Shown here in pieces: positions 25,114 to 34,869 of a DNA stretch of 64,000 nucleotides (its first letter is position 1; each line of letters begins with the position of its first letter). The DNA is from Neptunomonas qingdaonensis. GTDB taxonomy: Bacteria; Pseudomonadota; Gammaproteobacteria; Pseudomonadales; Balneatricaceae. The translations under genes were made by a program, and so were the position numbers. The stretch is from NCBI RefSeq assembly GCF_900113275.1, contig NZ_FOOU01000015.1, forward strand, positions 1 through 64,000, in the 5' to 3' direction. The notes under the pieces are model-generated. The model had not been told where the DNA came from, did no database searches, and worked only from the letters and a program-made list of their open reading frames with translations.

Positions 25114-26058
25114 CTACTTTAGGTGACGATAAAAGCGTTTGTCGGGGAATACGGTATCGGCCAATTCTGCTGCGCGCGCTTTCAACAATTTAATAAACGC
25201 ATCAGCAATAGGTGTAAGCCGAAATTGAGAGATCTTAGCCACGCCTAGGCGCAGTGGGCGCAGGTTATCCGTCAATGGAATCGCTTTCAGCTCAGAGCCA
25301 TCCAACGCTTTATTATTGGCCAATGGCACATTAAACAAGGTATATCCTAAGCCGTTACTCACCAAGCCGCGCACCATGCCGAGGGATTGCGCCCGATAAG
25401 CGAAATTTGGCTCAAGGCCCTGACTCAGGAACAGAGAGAAAAAATACTCCCGGGTCATCGGCCAGTCCAGTAACACCATGGGATAATCTGCCAACTCTTT
25501 TAATTCAAGCTCATCACGCTGTGCCAGCGGATGATTTTGAGCCAACACCGCATATGCAGGAAACTCCATTATCGGCTCAAAATCGATGCCCGAAGGTATC
25601 TGCAGATCATAAGTCAGCGCTAGCTCATAACGCCCATCCACCAGGCTCTGAATGATACCCTTCTGATGACTCTCATCACACTGAATGCTGGCATCAGGGT
25701 AGGTTTCTGTGAACTTTTTCATCAAGGATGGAAGCAGCATAGGCGTAAAGGTAGGGAATCCGACAATACGCAAAGTTCCGGCGATATCTTCTCCGAGCGT
25801 ATTGGCATAATGCCCCAACCCTTCAGCATCAGTCAGCAGCTGCTTTGCTTTAAGGATAAACTGGCGGCCCGCAGGAGTCAGTGATAACCCTTGGGCATGA
25901 TGACGCACAAATAACTGTAGTCCAGTCACATCTTCAAGGTGTAATACTGCGGAAGATATCGAAGGCTGCGACACATGCAATGCTTCAGCAGCTCTTGTAA
26001 CACTACCAAATTCACCAGCTCTGACAAAATAACGAAGCTGTTTTAAGGTGAAATTCAT
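25114..26058 (-). CDS. LysR-family transcriptional regulator, probable regulator of the catabolic cluster
   Basis: This is a full-length 314-residue LysR protein. The HTH is at about residues 1-60 (LKQLRYFVRAGEFGSVTRAA, then EALHVSQPSISSAVLHLED), followed by LFVRHHAQGLSLTPAG and an effector domain from about residue 92 (GTLRIVGFPTFTPMLLPSLM) to 300. It resembles CbbR/OxyR-like members more than the CrgA subgroup. It lies directly upstream of the aspartase operon in the same direction, is the only intact regulator between 10 and 26 kb, and has a partial copy of the shared box in its own promoter region (26074-26118). It is thus the best candidate for binding the 44-nt boxes. A GC hairpin at 25066-25083 may end its transcript. 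Family firm; target inferred. Confidence 0.9.
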   Translation of the reverse strand: MNFTLKQLRYFVRAGEFGSVTRAAEALHVSQPSISSAVLHLEDVTGLQLFVRHHAQGLSLTPAGRQFILKAKQLLTDAEGLGHYANTLGEDIAGTLRIVGFPTFTPMLLPSLMKKFTETYPDASIQCDESHQKGIIQSLVDGRYELALTYDLQIPSGIDFEPIMEFPAYAVLAQNHPLAQRDELELKELADYPMVLLDWPMTREYFFSLFLSQGLEPNFAYRAQSLGMVRGLVSNGLGYTLFNVPLANNKALDGSELKAIPLTDNLRPLRLGVAKISQFRLTPIADAFIKLLKARAAELADTVFPDKRFYRHLK

Positions 26059-26440
26059 TTCGACTACCTATGATAAAATATAAACATCGATTTACTATGA
26101 CAGAACCACAATGATGCAGACATAGCCAAATCAGAATTAAATCTTAATAAACAAATGCAACCCTGATAGGGTAGTGCTGAACGGTACGGAATCATATCGG
26201 ACCCGTTTGGCCATCATTGAAGCATAGCATCCAAGATTGAAAATGTGTCTAAAGATGAGCTGGCCGCCCGCGCAAAGGAAGACTTTGCCGGCTGATAGAG
26301 ATGTTTCATTCTGCATAAAAGCACAGCTCCAGGATGAGCTGTGCCATCGAACACTTAAAAATCTCTGCGTCTGATCCATTGATTTAAAGCAGCGGGCAGT
26401 CCGCCAACGAGTGTCGCTGCTGCCTATCAGTTGCGAAAAT
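26059..26440. other. Intergenic region: LysR promoter side and SelO terminator
   Basis: This 382-bp gap contains a degenerate form of the 44-nt box on the minus strand: TGCAT at 26118-26114 and ATATTTTA at 26081-26074, 45 instead of 44 bases and without AATMC. It also has a perfect 9-bp hairpin GCACAGCTC/GAGCTGTGC at 26321-26344 that in the minus direction runs into TTTTATG and probably terminates the SelO gene. I see no credible gene here. Confidence 0.55.
26321..26344 (-). terminator. Terminator of the SelO gene
   Basis: A 9-bp perfect stem with a 6-base loop, followed on the minus strand by TTTTATG, about 100 bp after the SelO stop codon. Confidence 0.65.
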
Positions 26441-28171
26441 TCACGACGAGCAGCTGTAATACGACAAGCCACCAACCTCGCTGAACTCAGGCGGCTGCAG
26501 CCTATAGTATTTCTCCTCCACCTCTTTCGATTGCTCAGCGTATGGCTGCGTCATGACGTCCTGCAGCTCCCGAACCAGAGAGTAGTCCCCCGCCGCCGCT
26601 TGCTGATACGCAGGCACAACGCACCACTCTCGCCAACTGTATTTTGGATTGACGAGTTTCATCTGCCGAGAGAGCTCTTCTCGGGAACGCGGCTCAGCAG
26701 CATTGGCGCTGATGAGTGATTTCCATTGTGTCAGCCACGCTGACCAGCGTTTGTCCATCTCTTCGGAGTCTGCTGCATACGACGATTGCTTGTAGAAGCT
26801 TTTTTGGAGTGGGCCAATGTCATCCGGTATTCCCGAAAGCTCGCGGAAGAAGATGGTGTAATCAACGGGCGCTTGCAGCATGAGTGTTCCGAGTTCACTG
26901 AACAACGCCGCGTCAAAAGTGTCCAGTCCGAGTTTGGCAGCCCACATCTCTTCCATTTTCGTTTGCATCACTTCTGCAAAGCCGCTTCGAATCTCGTCGA
27001 GCTGTTCCAGAGAGTCCTGATGCGACGCCAGCAACGGCCGTAACGCCGCCCAAAACATGTGAAAGTTACGTTCCGCTGCCACAGGTTGGTTGAGGAACGA
27101 GAAGTGCTGTCCGCCCCCCGTCCATGGTTGATATTGCGGGTCGAACACATCGCAAAAGCCGAACGGACCGTAGTCGAGCGTGAAACCACCAGCCGCGCAG
27201 TTATCGCTGTTAAAATTGCCCTGGCAGTAGCCGACGCGGATCCAGTTTGCCACAAGCGACGTAAGGCGGCTGCGGAACTCACGTGCCAGCAACACCACTT
27301 TTTCGGCGGTGGTGAGTGTAGTGTCGATGACATCAGCGTACTCACGATCAATCAAGTGCAACACAAGCATCTCGAGTTCTTGCATCGCTTCGGGATGTTC
27401 CTGCTTACGGGCACGGCGAGCGAAGAGCTCGAGTTGGCCGACCCGGATAAACGACGGTGCGACGCGCGTCGAGATGGCGACGGCCTCAGATATCATTATG
27501 TCAGGATCCTGCAAGCGCGAGCCCTCTGAGTACCACGGCCGCTTGACCCTCTCCGTTTTAGAAACGTACAAACTCAGCGACCGTGAGGTTGGCACGCCGA
27601 GCGCGTGCATATGCTCCTGTGCCAGAAACTCCCGGACACTTGACCGCAGGACAGCGCGACCATCCGCGCCGCGACAGTATGGCGTCCGGCCGCCACCTTT
27701 GAGCTGCATTTCCCAGCGTCGCCCCTTGATGACGGCTTCAAGTATCGAAACGGCACGACCGTCGCCGTATCCGTTGCCGGTACGGAACGGGCACTGCTGG
27801 TAGTATTCGGTGCCGAAGATGGAAAGTGCGTAGCCAGTCGCCCAACCGACCTCACGCATCGGCGCAGGAACCTGCGAGAGATCGCCAGAGAACATCCGGA
27901 CGAACTTCTCCGACTGTGCAAGGCTGTCGGCAAAACCCAGTTCGCGAAAAAAATCTTTACTGTGCGCGACGTACTCGGGGTCTTGAATTGGCGTGGGATT
28001 GACGGGGACATAGTGCCCCGAGAAGACCTGACGCGGCGCGTGGTCGGTGCCGTTAGCTTTCGCGTCAGGATCGGCGTTGAGCGTATCCATAAGCGAGTAG
28101 TTTGCCAACGTGGCGAGATCGTCGAGCGTCGCCACGGTTGGCGAAGTTTCCTCTGGCAGTCGATTAATCAT
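26441..28171 (-). CDS. selO: SelO/YdiU-family protein adenylyltransferase (pseudokinase)
   Basis: The 576-residue protein is a SelO pseudokinase, which transfers AMP from an inverted ATP to Ser, Thr or Tyr of target proteins. Family blocks are [36 protein letters not shown] (about 155-174), then [26 protein letters not shown] (about 313-328) and the metal/base motif [17 protein letters not shown] (about 332-348). It ends CSS, with Cys third from the end: this is where eukaryotic SELENOO has selenocysteine, so this is the Cys form. Length is above E. coli YdiU (478), in the range of longer SelO forms. AAGGAGCCCGT precedes the ATG. It is a single gene, GC-richer than the cluster before it. In E. 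coli it acts on redox proteins; the target here is unknown. Confidence 0.93.
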   Translation of the reverse strand: MINRLPEETSPTVATLDDLATLANYSLMDTLNADPDAKANGTDHAPRQVFSGHYVPVNPTPIQDPEYVAHSKDFFRELGFADSLAQSEKFVRMFSGDLSQVPAPMREVGWATGYALSIFGTEYYQQCPFRTGNGYGDGRAVSILEAVIKGRRWEMQLKGGGRTPYCRGADGRAVLRSSVREFLAQEHMHALGVPTSRSLSLYVSKTERVKRPWYSEGSRLQDPDIMISEAVAISTRVAPSFIRVGQLELFARRARKQEHPEAMQELEMLVLHLIDREYADVIDTTLTTAEKVVLLAREFRSRLTSLVANWIRVGYCQGNFNSDNCAAGGFTLDYGPFGFCDVFDPQYQPWTGGGQHFSFLNQPVAAERNFHMFWAALRPLLASHQDSLEQLDEIRSGFAEVMQTKMEEMWAAKLGLDTFDAALFSELGTLMLQAPVDYTIFFRELSGIPDDIGPLQKSFYKQSSYAADSEEMDKRWSAWLTQWKSLISANAAEPRSREELSRQMKLVNPKYSWREWCVVPAYQQAAAGDYSLVRELQDVMTQPYAEQSKEVEEKYYRLQPPEFSEVGGLSYYSCSS

Positions 28172-28514
28172 ACGGGCTCCTTATGACGCGGGTAGAACGG
28201 CTGCTTCCCCGCTATTGCAACATGATGGCATTCTGCTGATAAAGGGGACAGATTTATTTATTCAAAAAAACACACCAGCACCCGTCTGTTTTGAGTGGTT
28301 CACCTTTTAGAGGTTCATTTAACGTGGTTTCGTATTTTAATTACAGGCGATTGTCATGGCTGGTGTGCGGTTCTATTTGGCTAGAGCCTAAATGAACTGA
28401 GCATGGCGGAGTTTAAATCGTTTGTACCGTTGGACTTCAAACCCCGTATTAGGCAGAAACTGGAGAATACCGCTGGCTACGAGCTTAGCGTAGGATATTT
28501 TCCGTTTTCCCTGT
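28172..28514. other. Intergenic region between SelO and the kinase
   Basis: The 343-bp gap carries the SelO promoter region. An AGGGGACAGATTTA stretch (28243-28256) of a kind often repeated in gammaproteobacterial intergenic DNA also occurs. An open frame on the plus strand (28403-28573, 57 codons) overlaps the kinase end and lacks an RBS, so I do not call it. Nothing else could be supported. Confidence 0.45.
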
Positions 28515-30332
28515 CTACCCCTGCTTGGGGTTTCGCGGGTAGTACCGCTCGGGCTGCCGGTCGATATGGCTAAAAAAACGGGTGTCCTTATAAGGCATCT
28601 TCATAAAGCCAGCTACCCCCAACCCCCGTATCTGCGGTATCGCCGACATGATCTGCTGCAAACAGATTGAAAACTCAGCCTCCTGCTCGAAGTTGAGCAG
28701 CTTGAAATGGCTGTGGATCTTAAGATGCAGCTCCATGCTTTCGAAGATGATCAAGCCCGTGTGGTGAAGCCGGTTCAGCTGCTTGATGGCAGCAATAATC
28801 GTGGCCGGTAATTCCAGGTTCTCTTCCGGATCACGGCCATCCTCGAAATAGGAGTGCAGCCGGCTCTTTTCCTCCAGGTCCGGTACCGCCGCCACCTCGT
28901 AGGGGATCCGCTGCTCGGGCGCTGGGATAAACTCCTGCTCGCTGTTTTCGCGCTCCACATGCAGAGTGCAGCGGGCGTCGAACAGGCAACTCTTGAATAT
29001 CCCCTTACGGTAGACAGCGCGCGCCAGGTTGACCAGATTATTGACGGTCGCCACAAAGGCTTCCTGCTGCTCAGGGTTGTACAGATTAAGACTGGAATCG
29101 ATATATACCCCTTCGGCTTCCCAGCGCACCGCCAGGCCACCGACCACGGGGAACTTACCCAACCGGCTCACCGCTGCCAGAAAGGCCTTTTCGGTATCCC
29201 CCATCCCATGAAGGAAGTTCTTGTAGTAGCGATCGAACTGGACATCATCGATATCCATATTCTGGTTATCTACGCCCCCCTCCTTCAAGAACGCTTTACG
29301 TGAGCTGTACACCACCGAGTCCATGACCCTTGTCTGCGGCTGCACCCAGACAGGCACCAGCGGCTGCAACGGGACCTTAGGCAGCTCGATCAGCATCAAT
29401 CGACTGATCGATGGCATATTCCGCAACCAATAATCACCCGCTTGATTTCGTACCGCAGGATCTGTATCGAGAAGCCGGTCCATGATCCGTGCCAACTCCT
29501 GCGGCAGCCCCAGCGAAGTGGGGGGTATGGCATGGTGGCCGAAGCGGCTCGACTGTCCCGAAGCCAGCGCATAGAGGGTTCCTGCCGCCCCCTGCTCGTC
29601 AAACCGGGGAGTAGAAAGGCCACCATTGAGCTGTTCATCGCCGATAAAGTAGACGTCACCGAGACGGGCGTTGCTGTGCTGCAGGTCGTCCGACATCAAC
29701 TCCATTACATTGACACTGACGTGCTGATTATTTTCATCGAGCTGGGCGAACACCGATGAGCCCCAATCAATCAGGCCGATCTGTTCGGTGAGCGGGTCGA
29801 AGACGATATTCGAAGGTTTGATATCTCCGTGTACCAGTGGCCGCTGGGATCGTACCGAGGCACCGCGCAGGGCGCGCAGGATATCGGCCAGCTGCGCGGC
29901 GATATGCACCAGCAACCGTGGCGAAAGAGGGCCTCGCTGAAGCACAAACTTTTCCAGATCCAGCCCCGGCACCCGCTCCATCACCATGATCGCCTGACGA
30001 CCAATGCGCTGAAACTCGATCAGCTTGGGCACCCGGGGATGATCCACCTGAGACAGTAGGAAAGCCTCTTCCTCCAACCGGTCCTGCACATGTTGCGGCA
30101 GAGTAATGCGAGAAAACTTAAACACCAGCTGCCGTCCCTCGCGGTCGACTCCGCCAAACACAAAGCCGAAGGCGCCCTTGCCGATCATCTCGGTATCGCG
30201 ATAGCCCAGCTGTTCCAGCTGTTCCTGACAGAGCCGGAACCAGCCTTTGAGCTTGCGCGCATCATTATGACTGAGCAGGTAGATCGACTGCTCTTCGGGG
30301 ATGTAAAACTTCTGGAGATTCGGTTTATTCAT
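28515..30332 (-). CDS. Hanks-type Ser/Thr protein kinase in the branched-chain dehydrogenase operon
   Basis: From the ATG at 30332 the product is 605 residues (a TTG at 30368 would add 12; GGAG sits 13 bases before the ATG). The kinase domain spans about residues 40-330: glycine loop GKGAFGFVFGG (51-61), Lys72 in LVFKFSR, Glu in LEEEAFLL, catalytic loop HGDIKPSN (168-175, Asp170) and DWG (189-191) in place of DFG. All catalytic residues are present, so it should be active. The last 270 residues are an unrecognised domain without membrane segments. It lies 50-90 bp after the dihydrolipoamide acyltransferase gene, same strand, so it is probably the fourth gene of the bkd operon. Regulation of the dehydrogenase by phosphorylation is an attractive inference. 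Confidence 0.85.
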   Translation of the reverse strand: MNKPNLQKFYIPEEQSIYLLSHNDARKLKGWFRLCQEQLEQLGYRDTEMIGKGAFGFVFGGVDREGRQLVFKFSRITLPQHVQDRLEEEAFLLSQVDHPRVPKLIEFQRIGRQAIMVMERVPGLDLEKFVLQRGPLSPRLLVHIAAQLADILRALRGASVRSQRPLVHGDIKPSNIVFDPLTEQIGLIDWGSSVFAQLDENNQHVSVNVMELMSDDLQHSNARLGDVYFIGDEQLNGGLSTPRFDEQGAAGTLYALASGQSSRFGHHAIPPTSLGLPQELARIMDRLLDTDPAVRNQAGDYWLRNMPSISRLMLIELPKVPLQPLVPVWVQPQTRVMDSVVYSSRKAFLKEGGVDNQNMDIDDVQFDRYYKNFLHGMGDTEKAFLAAVSRLGKFPVVGGLAVRWEAEGVYIDSSLNLYNPEQQEAFVATVNNLVNLARAVYRKGIFKSCLFDARCTLHVERENSEQEFIPAPEQRIPYEVAAVPDLEEKSRLHSYFEDGRDPEENLELPATIIAAIKQLNRLHHTGLIIFESMELHLKIHSHFKLLNFEQEAEFSICLQQIMSAIPQIRGLGVAGFMKMPYKDTRFFSHIDRQPERYYPRNPKQG

Positions 30333-30419
30333 AGCGACTATGTACTCCAATAAACGCAAGGAGAGCAAACTCCCCTTTTCACTAACCCACTACACACCCC
30401 ATTAGGCGAGGCCAGGCCG

Positions 30420-32036
30420 CTATGACAGATCGAGCAACATTAAGGAAGGATCTTCAAGATACGACTGCCACAGCAGGCTGAAGCGTGCAATGGTACCGCC
30501 GTCGATAATCCGGTGATCGCCGGACCAGCTGATATTCATCAGCGAGCGCGCCACCACATCGCCGCTGGCATTAAATCGTGGCAGGGTCTGGGTCTTACCC
30601 AAGGCCACGATCGCCACTTCCGGCGGGTTGACCACCGGCGAGGCGTAGGTCCCGCCCAGCGCTCCGATGTTGGAGATACTGATGGTGCCCCCCTGTAGAT
30701 CCGCCGGAGAGACCCGTCCCGCACGTGCCGCCTCGGCCAGACGGGTGACTTCCTGAGCGATCTGGAGAATACTCAGCGTCTCTACCTTCTTGATATTGGG
30801 TACCATCAGGCCCAGCTTGGAATCCACCGCCATCCCGATATTGCAGTGTGGCTGGTAGTGGATCTCGGTACAGTCGGCGTTAACCTGGCTGTTGAGGATC
30901 GGAAACTTCTGAATCGCCAGCGCCATCGCCTTCATGATAAAGGGCATCAACGTCAGCCGAATCCCCTGTTGCTCCGCCTTGATCTTCAGCTGAGTCCGCA
31001 GCGCCAGCAGCGCCGTGACATCGACCTCATCACCGTAGGTAAAGTGAGGAATAGTCGAAGATGACAGGGTCATCTGTCGCGCCATTGCCGCTTTTATACC
31101 ACGAATCTTTTCGACCCTGATCTCTGCAGGCGCCGCTGTCGCAGGAGCAACTGTAGCAAGCGTTGCTGTCGTAGCTTCAACTGAGCCCGCGGCTTGTTCA
31201 GCACTTCGCTGAAAGCGCAGAATATCCTCTTTGAAAATCCGGCCATTCTTTCCGCTGCCGGGAACCTGACGGATATCTATATCGAACTCACGGGCAATAC
31301 GCCGTACCGCAGGGCTCGCCATTGCCTTACCCTTAAAACTGTCTGTAGCAGAGTTGATAGACGCAGCAACGGCTGCCGCTGGTGCCGCTGGTGTAGCAAT
31401 AGGTGTGGAAACCGAGGTAACCGGTGCGGTCGCAACTGCAGCATCATCGGGCAGCAACGCGAATAGCGGCCCGTGCACCTTCGCCACCTCGCCTTGGGCA
31501 AAATAGAGTTTGGTCACCACACCGGCTCGGGGTGCAGGGATCTGCACCAGTGCCTTGTCGGTCATCACATCAACCACCGGCTGATCCTCTTCAAGCCGAT
31601 CGCCTACGGCCACCATCCACTCGACCACCTCACACTCGATGATCCCCTCGCCGATATCCGGCAAGATAAAATCAATGGTGGCGGCTGCTGTGCTTGCCTG
31701 CGTATCGGCAGCAGCTGTCTGAGACTGAACCGCGGCAACAGCGACTGGATCCATAGCTGGGCTGACAGGGGCACTCGCTACAGAATCGCCCTCCTCCTCA
31801 TCCAGATCCACCGCAAACAGCGGCGAATGTACCTTGGCGGTGTCGCCCTGTTTGTAGTATAGCTTGGTGACCAGACCCGCGTGCGGTGCCGGAATCTGCA
31901 CCAGCGCCTTATCGGTCATCACATCGGCGACAGGCTGATCCTCTTCGATCCGATCACCTTCTTTGATTAGCCACTCGACCAGCTCGCACTCAACTATCCC
32001 TTCGCCGATATCCGGCAGAATAAAATCCTTAATCAT
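30420..32036 (-). CDS. bkdB: Branched-chain 2-oxoacid dehydrogenase E2 (dihydrolipoamide acyltransferase), two lipoyl domains
   Basis: The 538-residue E2 has two lipoyl domains, residues 3-75 and 121-195, each with the motif VMTDKALVQIPAP (lipoyl-Lys43 and Lys161). Ala/Pro/Thr-rich linkers follow, then the E1/E3-binding domain ASPAVRRIAREFDIDIRQVP (about 245-264) and GSGKNGRIFKED. The acyltransferase domain ends with the catalytic SGDHRIIDG (about 505). It transfers the branched acyl group made by E1 to CoA. Most Pseudomonas BkdB proteins have one lipoyl domain, so the duplication is notable. It follows E1beta by 12 bp and has a strong AGGGGGA RBS. No E3 gene is in the window, so the cell's shared lipoamide dehydrogenase must serve. 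Confidence 0.93.
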   Translation of the reverse strand: MIKDFILPDIGEGIVECELVEWLIKEGDRIEEDQPVADVMTDKALVQIPAPHAGLVTKLYYKQGDTAKVHSPLFAVDLDEEEGDSVASAPVSPAMDPVAVAAVQSQTAAADTQASTAAATIDFILPDIGEGIIECEVVEWMVAVGDRLEEDQPVVDVMTDKALVQIPAPRAGVVTKLYFAQGEVAKVHGPLFALLPDDAAVATAPVTSVSTPIATPAAPAAAVAASINSATDSFKGKAMASPAVRRIAREFDIDIRQVPGSGKNGRIFKEDILRFQRSAEQAAGSVEATTATLATVAPATAAPAEIRVEKIRGIKAAMARQMTLSSSTIPHFTYGDEVDVTALLALRTQLKIKAEQQGIRLTLMPFIMKAMALAIQKFPILNSQVNADCTEIHYQPHCNIGMAVDSKLGLMVPNIKKVETLSILQIAQEVTRLAEAARAGRVSPADLQGGTISISNIGALGGTYASPVVNPPEVAIVALGKTQTLPRFNASGDVVARSLMNISWSGDHRIIDGGTIARFSLLWQSYLEDPSLMLLDLS

Positions 32037-32048
32037 CGTCCCGTCCCC

Positions 32049-33026
32049 CTAAAAATTAACGCTACTTTTAATCGCCTCAAAGATCTTCCACTGGTCCGGG
32101 ATATACTCCTTTTCCAGCGCCAGCGGATAGGGCACATCGAGCCCTGCCACGCGCGCGATCGGCGATTCGAGGTGAAGGAAACACTGCTCCTGAATGGTCG
32201 TTGCGATCTCGCCGGCAAAGCCACCGGTGATAGGTGCTTCATGGCTGATCAGCAAGCGGCCGGTTTTCTTTACTGACGCAGCCACGGTTTCAACATCCCA
32301 GGGCAAAATGGTACGCAGATCGATCAGTTCGCAGGAGATGCCCTCCTTATCCGCTAACTCAGCGGCTAGCTCGAGATATTCCATCTGCGCGCCCCAAGCC
32401 AGCAGGGTGATATCGCTGCCTTCACGCACCACCTCGGCCTTGCCCAACGGCAGTTCATAATCCTCCTCCGGTACCTCGCCCACCGAAGCACGATAGATCC
32501 GTTTGGGTTCAAAGAAGATCACCGGATTGGCATCACGAATTGATGCCAGCAACAGTCCTTTGGCCTGGTGCGGGTTACGCGGCACCACCACCTTCAGACC
32601 CGGAGTGTGAGCAAAATAAGCTTCGGGCGACTGGGAGTGATAATGCCCCCCGGCTATACCGCCGCCGTAAGGGGTCCGAATAGTCAGCCCACCGACGTTA
32701 AATAAATTACCGGAACGGTAGCGAAACTTGGCCGCTTCGTTAACTATCTGATCAAATGCGGGAAAGATATAATCGGCGAACTGGATCTCGGCGACAGCCA
32801 CCGATCCCTGAGATGCAAGACCGTTGGCAAAACCGATAATGCCCTGTTCGACCAGCGGGGTGTTAAAGCAGCGCGCGCGGCCATATTTTTCCTGTAGATG
32901 ACTGGTGGCACGGAACACACCGCCAAACACACCCACGTCTTCACCAAAACAGACCACCCGCTCATTGGCGGCCATGGCGATATCCAGCGCGTTGTTAACC
33001 GCCTGTAACAGATTCATTTTAGCCAC
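32049..33026 (-). CDS. bkdA2: Branched-chain 2-oxoacid dehydrogenase E1 beta subunit
   Basis: The 325-residue transketolase-like subunit carries [20 protein letters not shown] at about 28-47, [38 protein letters not shown] (in parts, about 100-122) and the C-terminal domain starting [17 protein letters not shown]. With E1alpha it forms the alpha2beta2 thiamine-diphosphate decarboxylase acting on the 2-oxoacids of Val, Leu and Ile. A GTG at 33026 with GAGGGGG before it is the likely start and overlaps the end of E1alpha by 8 bases, so translation is coupled. The E2 gene follows after 12 bp. Confidence 0.93.
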   Translation of the reverse strand: MAKMNLLQAVNNALDIAMAANERVVCFGEDVGVFGGVFRATSHLQEKYGRARCFNTPLVEQGIIGFANGLASQGSVAVAEIQFADYIFPAFDQIVNEAAKFRYRSGNLFNVGGLTIRTPYGGGIAGGHYHSQSPEAYFAHTPGLKVVVPRNPHQAKGLLLASIRDANPVIFFEPKRIYRASVGEVPEEDYELPLGKAEVVREGSDITLLAWGAQMEYLELAAELADKEGISCELIDLRTILPWDVETVAASVKKTGRLLISHEAPITGGFAGEIATTIQEQCFLHLESPIARVAGLDVPYPLALEKEYIPDQWKIFEAIKSSVNF

Positions 33027-34221
33027 GGTTCACCCCCTCAGGTGCATCAAGTTGCAGAGCAGATTTGGGGTATACCTCAGGGTAAAGCCGGATATGCGCT
33101 TTTAGATCCTGCAACTGCTGCTGCAGATGGGCTGGTGGGATGTCGTAAACATCGGTGATCATCTCGTCGATATGCGGCCGGCCCACCTTCTCGGCTTTCT
33201 TCATCGCCGCCATGACGGCCTGACGATCGGCTTCAAACAGCGCTTTATCTTCTTCTTCGCTCCACCAGCCTTGCTGCAGCAGCCAGTTTTTCATCCGCAG
33301 CAAGGGATCCAGATCGCGCCACTTGGCCTCTTCGGCATTGCTGCGATAACCCGAGGGATCGTCCGAAGAGGAGTGTGCCGCCAGGCGGTAGCTCATCGCC
33401 TCGATCAATACCGGTTCGTTCTGTTCGACCGCGATCTTACGCGCCTGGCGGGTCGCTTCGAGCACCGCCAGAATATCGTTGCCGTCGACCCTGATGGTAT
33501 GCATGCCGTAGCCGATCCCACGCGGGGCGATACCGTCGCCAGCAAACTGCTCGCTGGCAGGTGTAGAGATCGCATAACCGTTGTTGCGGCACAGGAAAAT
33601 TGCGGGGACTTTAAGCACCGCTGCCATATTCAGAGCCGCGTGAAAATCGCCTTCCGAGGCAGCGCCTTCACCAAACACCGCCACGGTGCAGTGGCCTTCA
33701 CCCGCCAACTTCTGGCCATAGGCATAACCGGTCGCCTGCGGCAGCTGAGTCGCCAGCGTCGAGGAGATAGTCATAAAATGGAGTTTTTCAGAACCGTAGT
33801 GGATCGGCATCTGCCGGCCCTTGCCGTAATCCAGCGCATTGCTGAACAGCTGGTTCATGAATTCATCCAGGGTAAAACCGCGATACACCAGCGCGCCCTG
33901 CTCGCGGTACTGAGTCATGATCATGTCCTGATCATCAAGTGCGGCGGCAAAACCAACCGTGGTCGCTTCTTCGCCGGTCGATTGCATATAGAAGCTAAGG
34001 CGACCCTGGCGTTGCGAGGCAAGGCCGCGCTCATCGAGCATGCGGGTTCGCACCATACTGGAATAAATACGTAGCGCCAATGGCTGATCGACCTCGGGTG
34101 CCTGGGCATTTTTGTAAAGGCTGCCATCCTGTTTTAACACCCTGTAGGTGGGGATCTTAAGGGCGTCGCCACGGATAAACTGGGGCTTATAGATAGTGCG
34201 GTCTTTTGTGTCCGTATTCAT
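33019..34221 (-). CDS. bkdA1: Branched-chain 2-oxoacid dehydrogenase E1 alpha subunit
   Basis: The 400-residue E1alpha starts with [20 protein letters not shown], typical of branched-chain rather than pyruvate enzymes. The thiamine-diphosphate motif is [17 protein letters not shown] (184-200), ending [11 protein letters not shown]. Residues 278-293 ([16 protein letters not shown]) match the phosphorylation loop of mammalian BCKDH, with Ser284-286 at the place of the regulated serine. That makes control by the operon kinase plausible. It is the first gene of bkdA1-bkdA2-bkdB-kinase. The upstream 648-bp gap probably holds the promoter. The reaction is oxidative decarboxylation in valine, leucine and isoleucine catabolism. 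Confidence 0.93.
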   Translation of the reverse strand: MNTDTKDRTIYKPQFIRGDALKIPTYRVLKQDGSLYKNAQAPEVDQPLALRIYSSMVRTRMLDERGLASQRQGRLSFYMQSTGEEATTVGFAAALDDQDMIMTQYREQGALVYRGFTLDEFMNQLFSNALDYGKGRQMPIHYGSEKLHFMTISSTLATQLPQATGYAYGQKLAGEGHCTVAVFGEGAASEGDFHAALNMAAVLKVPAIFLCRNNGYAISTPASEQFAGDGIAPRGIGYGMHTIRVDGNDILAVLEATRQARKIAVEQNEPVLIEAMSYRLAAHSSSDDPSGYRSNAEEAKWRDLDPLLRMKNWLLQQGWWSEEEDKALFEADRQAVMAAMKKAEKVGRPHIDEMITDVYDIPPAHLQQQLQDLKAHIRLYPEVYPKSALQLDAPEGVNRG

Positions 34222-34869
34222 AACATTCTCTTATTTTTGTTATTGGATAAACACAGAGTCTGCCCCGTAGGAAATGCTCGGAATCCGCTTAACCCCTAAT
34301 GGTTTTTAGGCGTGAAGCTCATGGCACATGCAGACATTAGTAGTGTATTGAGGCTACCAGAAAACTACTGCGCTCGGTAACTTTTCCGACAGACTTGTTA
34401 GTTGAATCACCGTCGGCAATTTTATCACCGAGTTACCGATTGGATTTCGGCTGAGGCTGATCGTAATGACGCTAATATTAGCACCCCCGGTAGAGGCTGA
34501 AAAATCATCTTTTTGATCCTACTCGACCAGTAATTTTGAATCGAAATCGAAGCGTCTTTCATTGTAAATCGCTGGCCTTTTCCCATATAGGGCCAATCGA
34601 GCCATCGCCCACTGGCTTTCCAACCAGTTCAATAACCGGTGCGATATGTTTACCAGAGTTAGGGAGATGGGCGTGAGTGATACGAACCTTGTTAGTGCGG
34701 GTCACTTTCAACAGTTTCGGATCCGAAACTCACTAAGGCAGAAGGTTTTACGGATTTTAGATAAAAATAAGCCGCTATTGAGTGCGATGTTACACCAAGC
34801 GACAGGGGAAGCTTAGAAACTGATCCCCATTAATATTCCTGATCGCTCGGCGCAACGAGTCGGACGCTG
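34222..34869. other. Intergenic region upstream of the bkd operon, with repeat copy B
   Basis: This 648-bp gap should contain the bkd promoter (near 34230-34400). It carries copy B of the dispersed repeat at 34671-34712. From there a stop-free frame of about 95 codons runs leftward on the minus strand (NKVRITHAHLPNSGKHIAPV and on) without a start codon or RBS, so it looks like the decayed tail of an unidentified gene. Confidence 0.5.
34671..34712 (-). repeat. Dispersed intergenic repeat, copy B
   Basis: The minus strand reads GTTGAAAGTGACCCGCACTA then ACAAGGTTCGTATCACTCAC. The match to copies A and C includes GACxxxxACTAxCAAGGTxCGT; this copy has one extra base relative to A and C, which shifts the reading frame. 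Confidence 0.5.

Noticed and set aside
28403-28573. 57-codon plus-strand frame overlapping the end of the kinase gene.
   Set aside because: No RBS, antisense to a well-supported gene end, no recognisable family.
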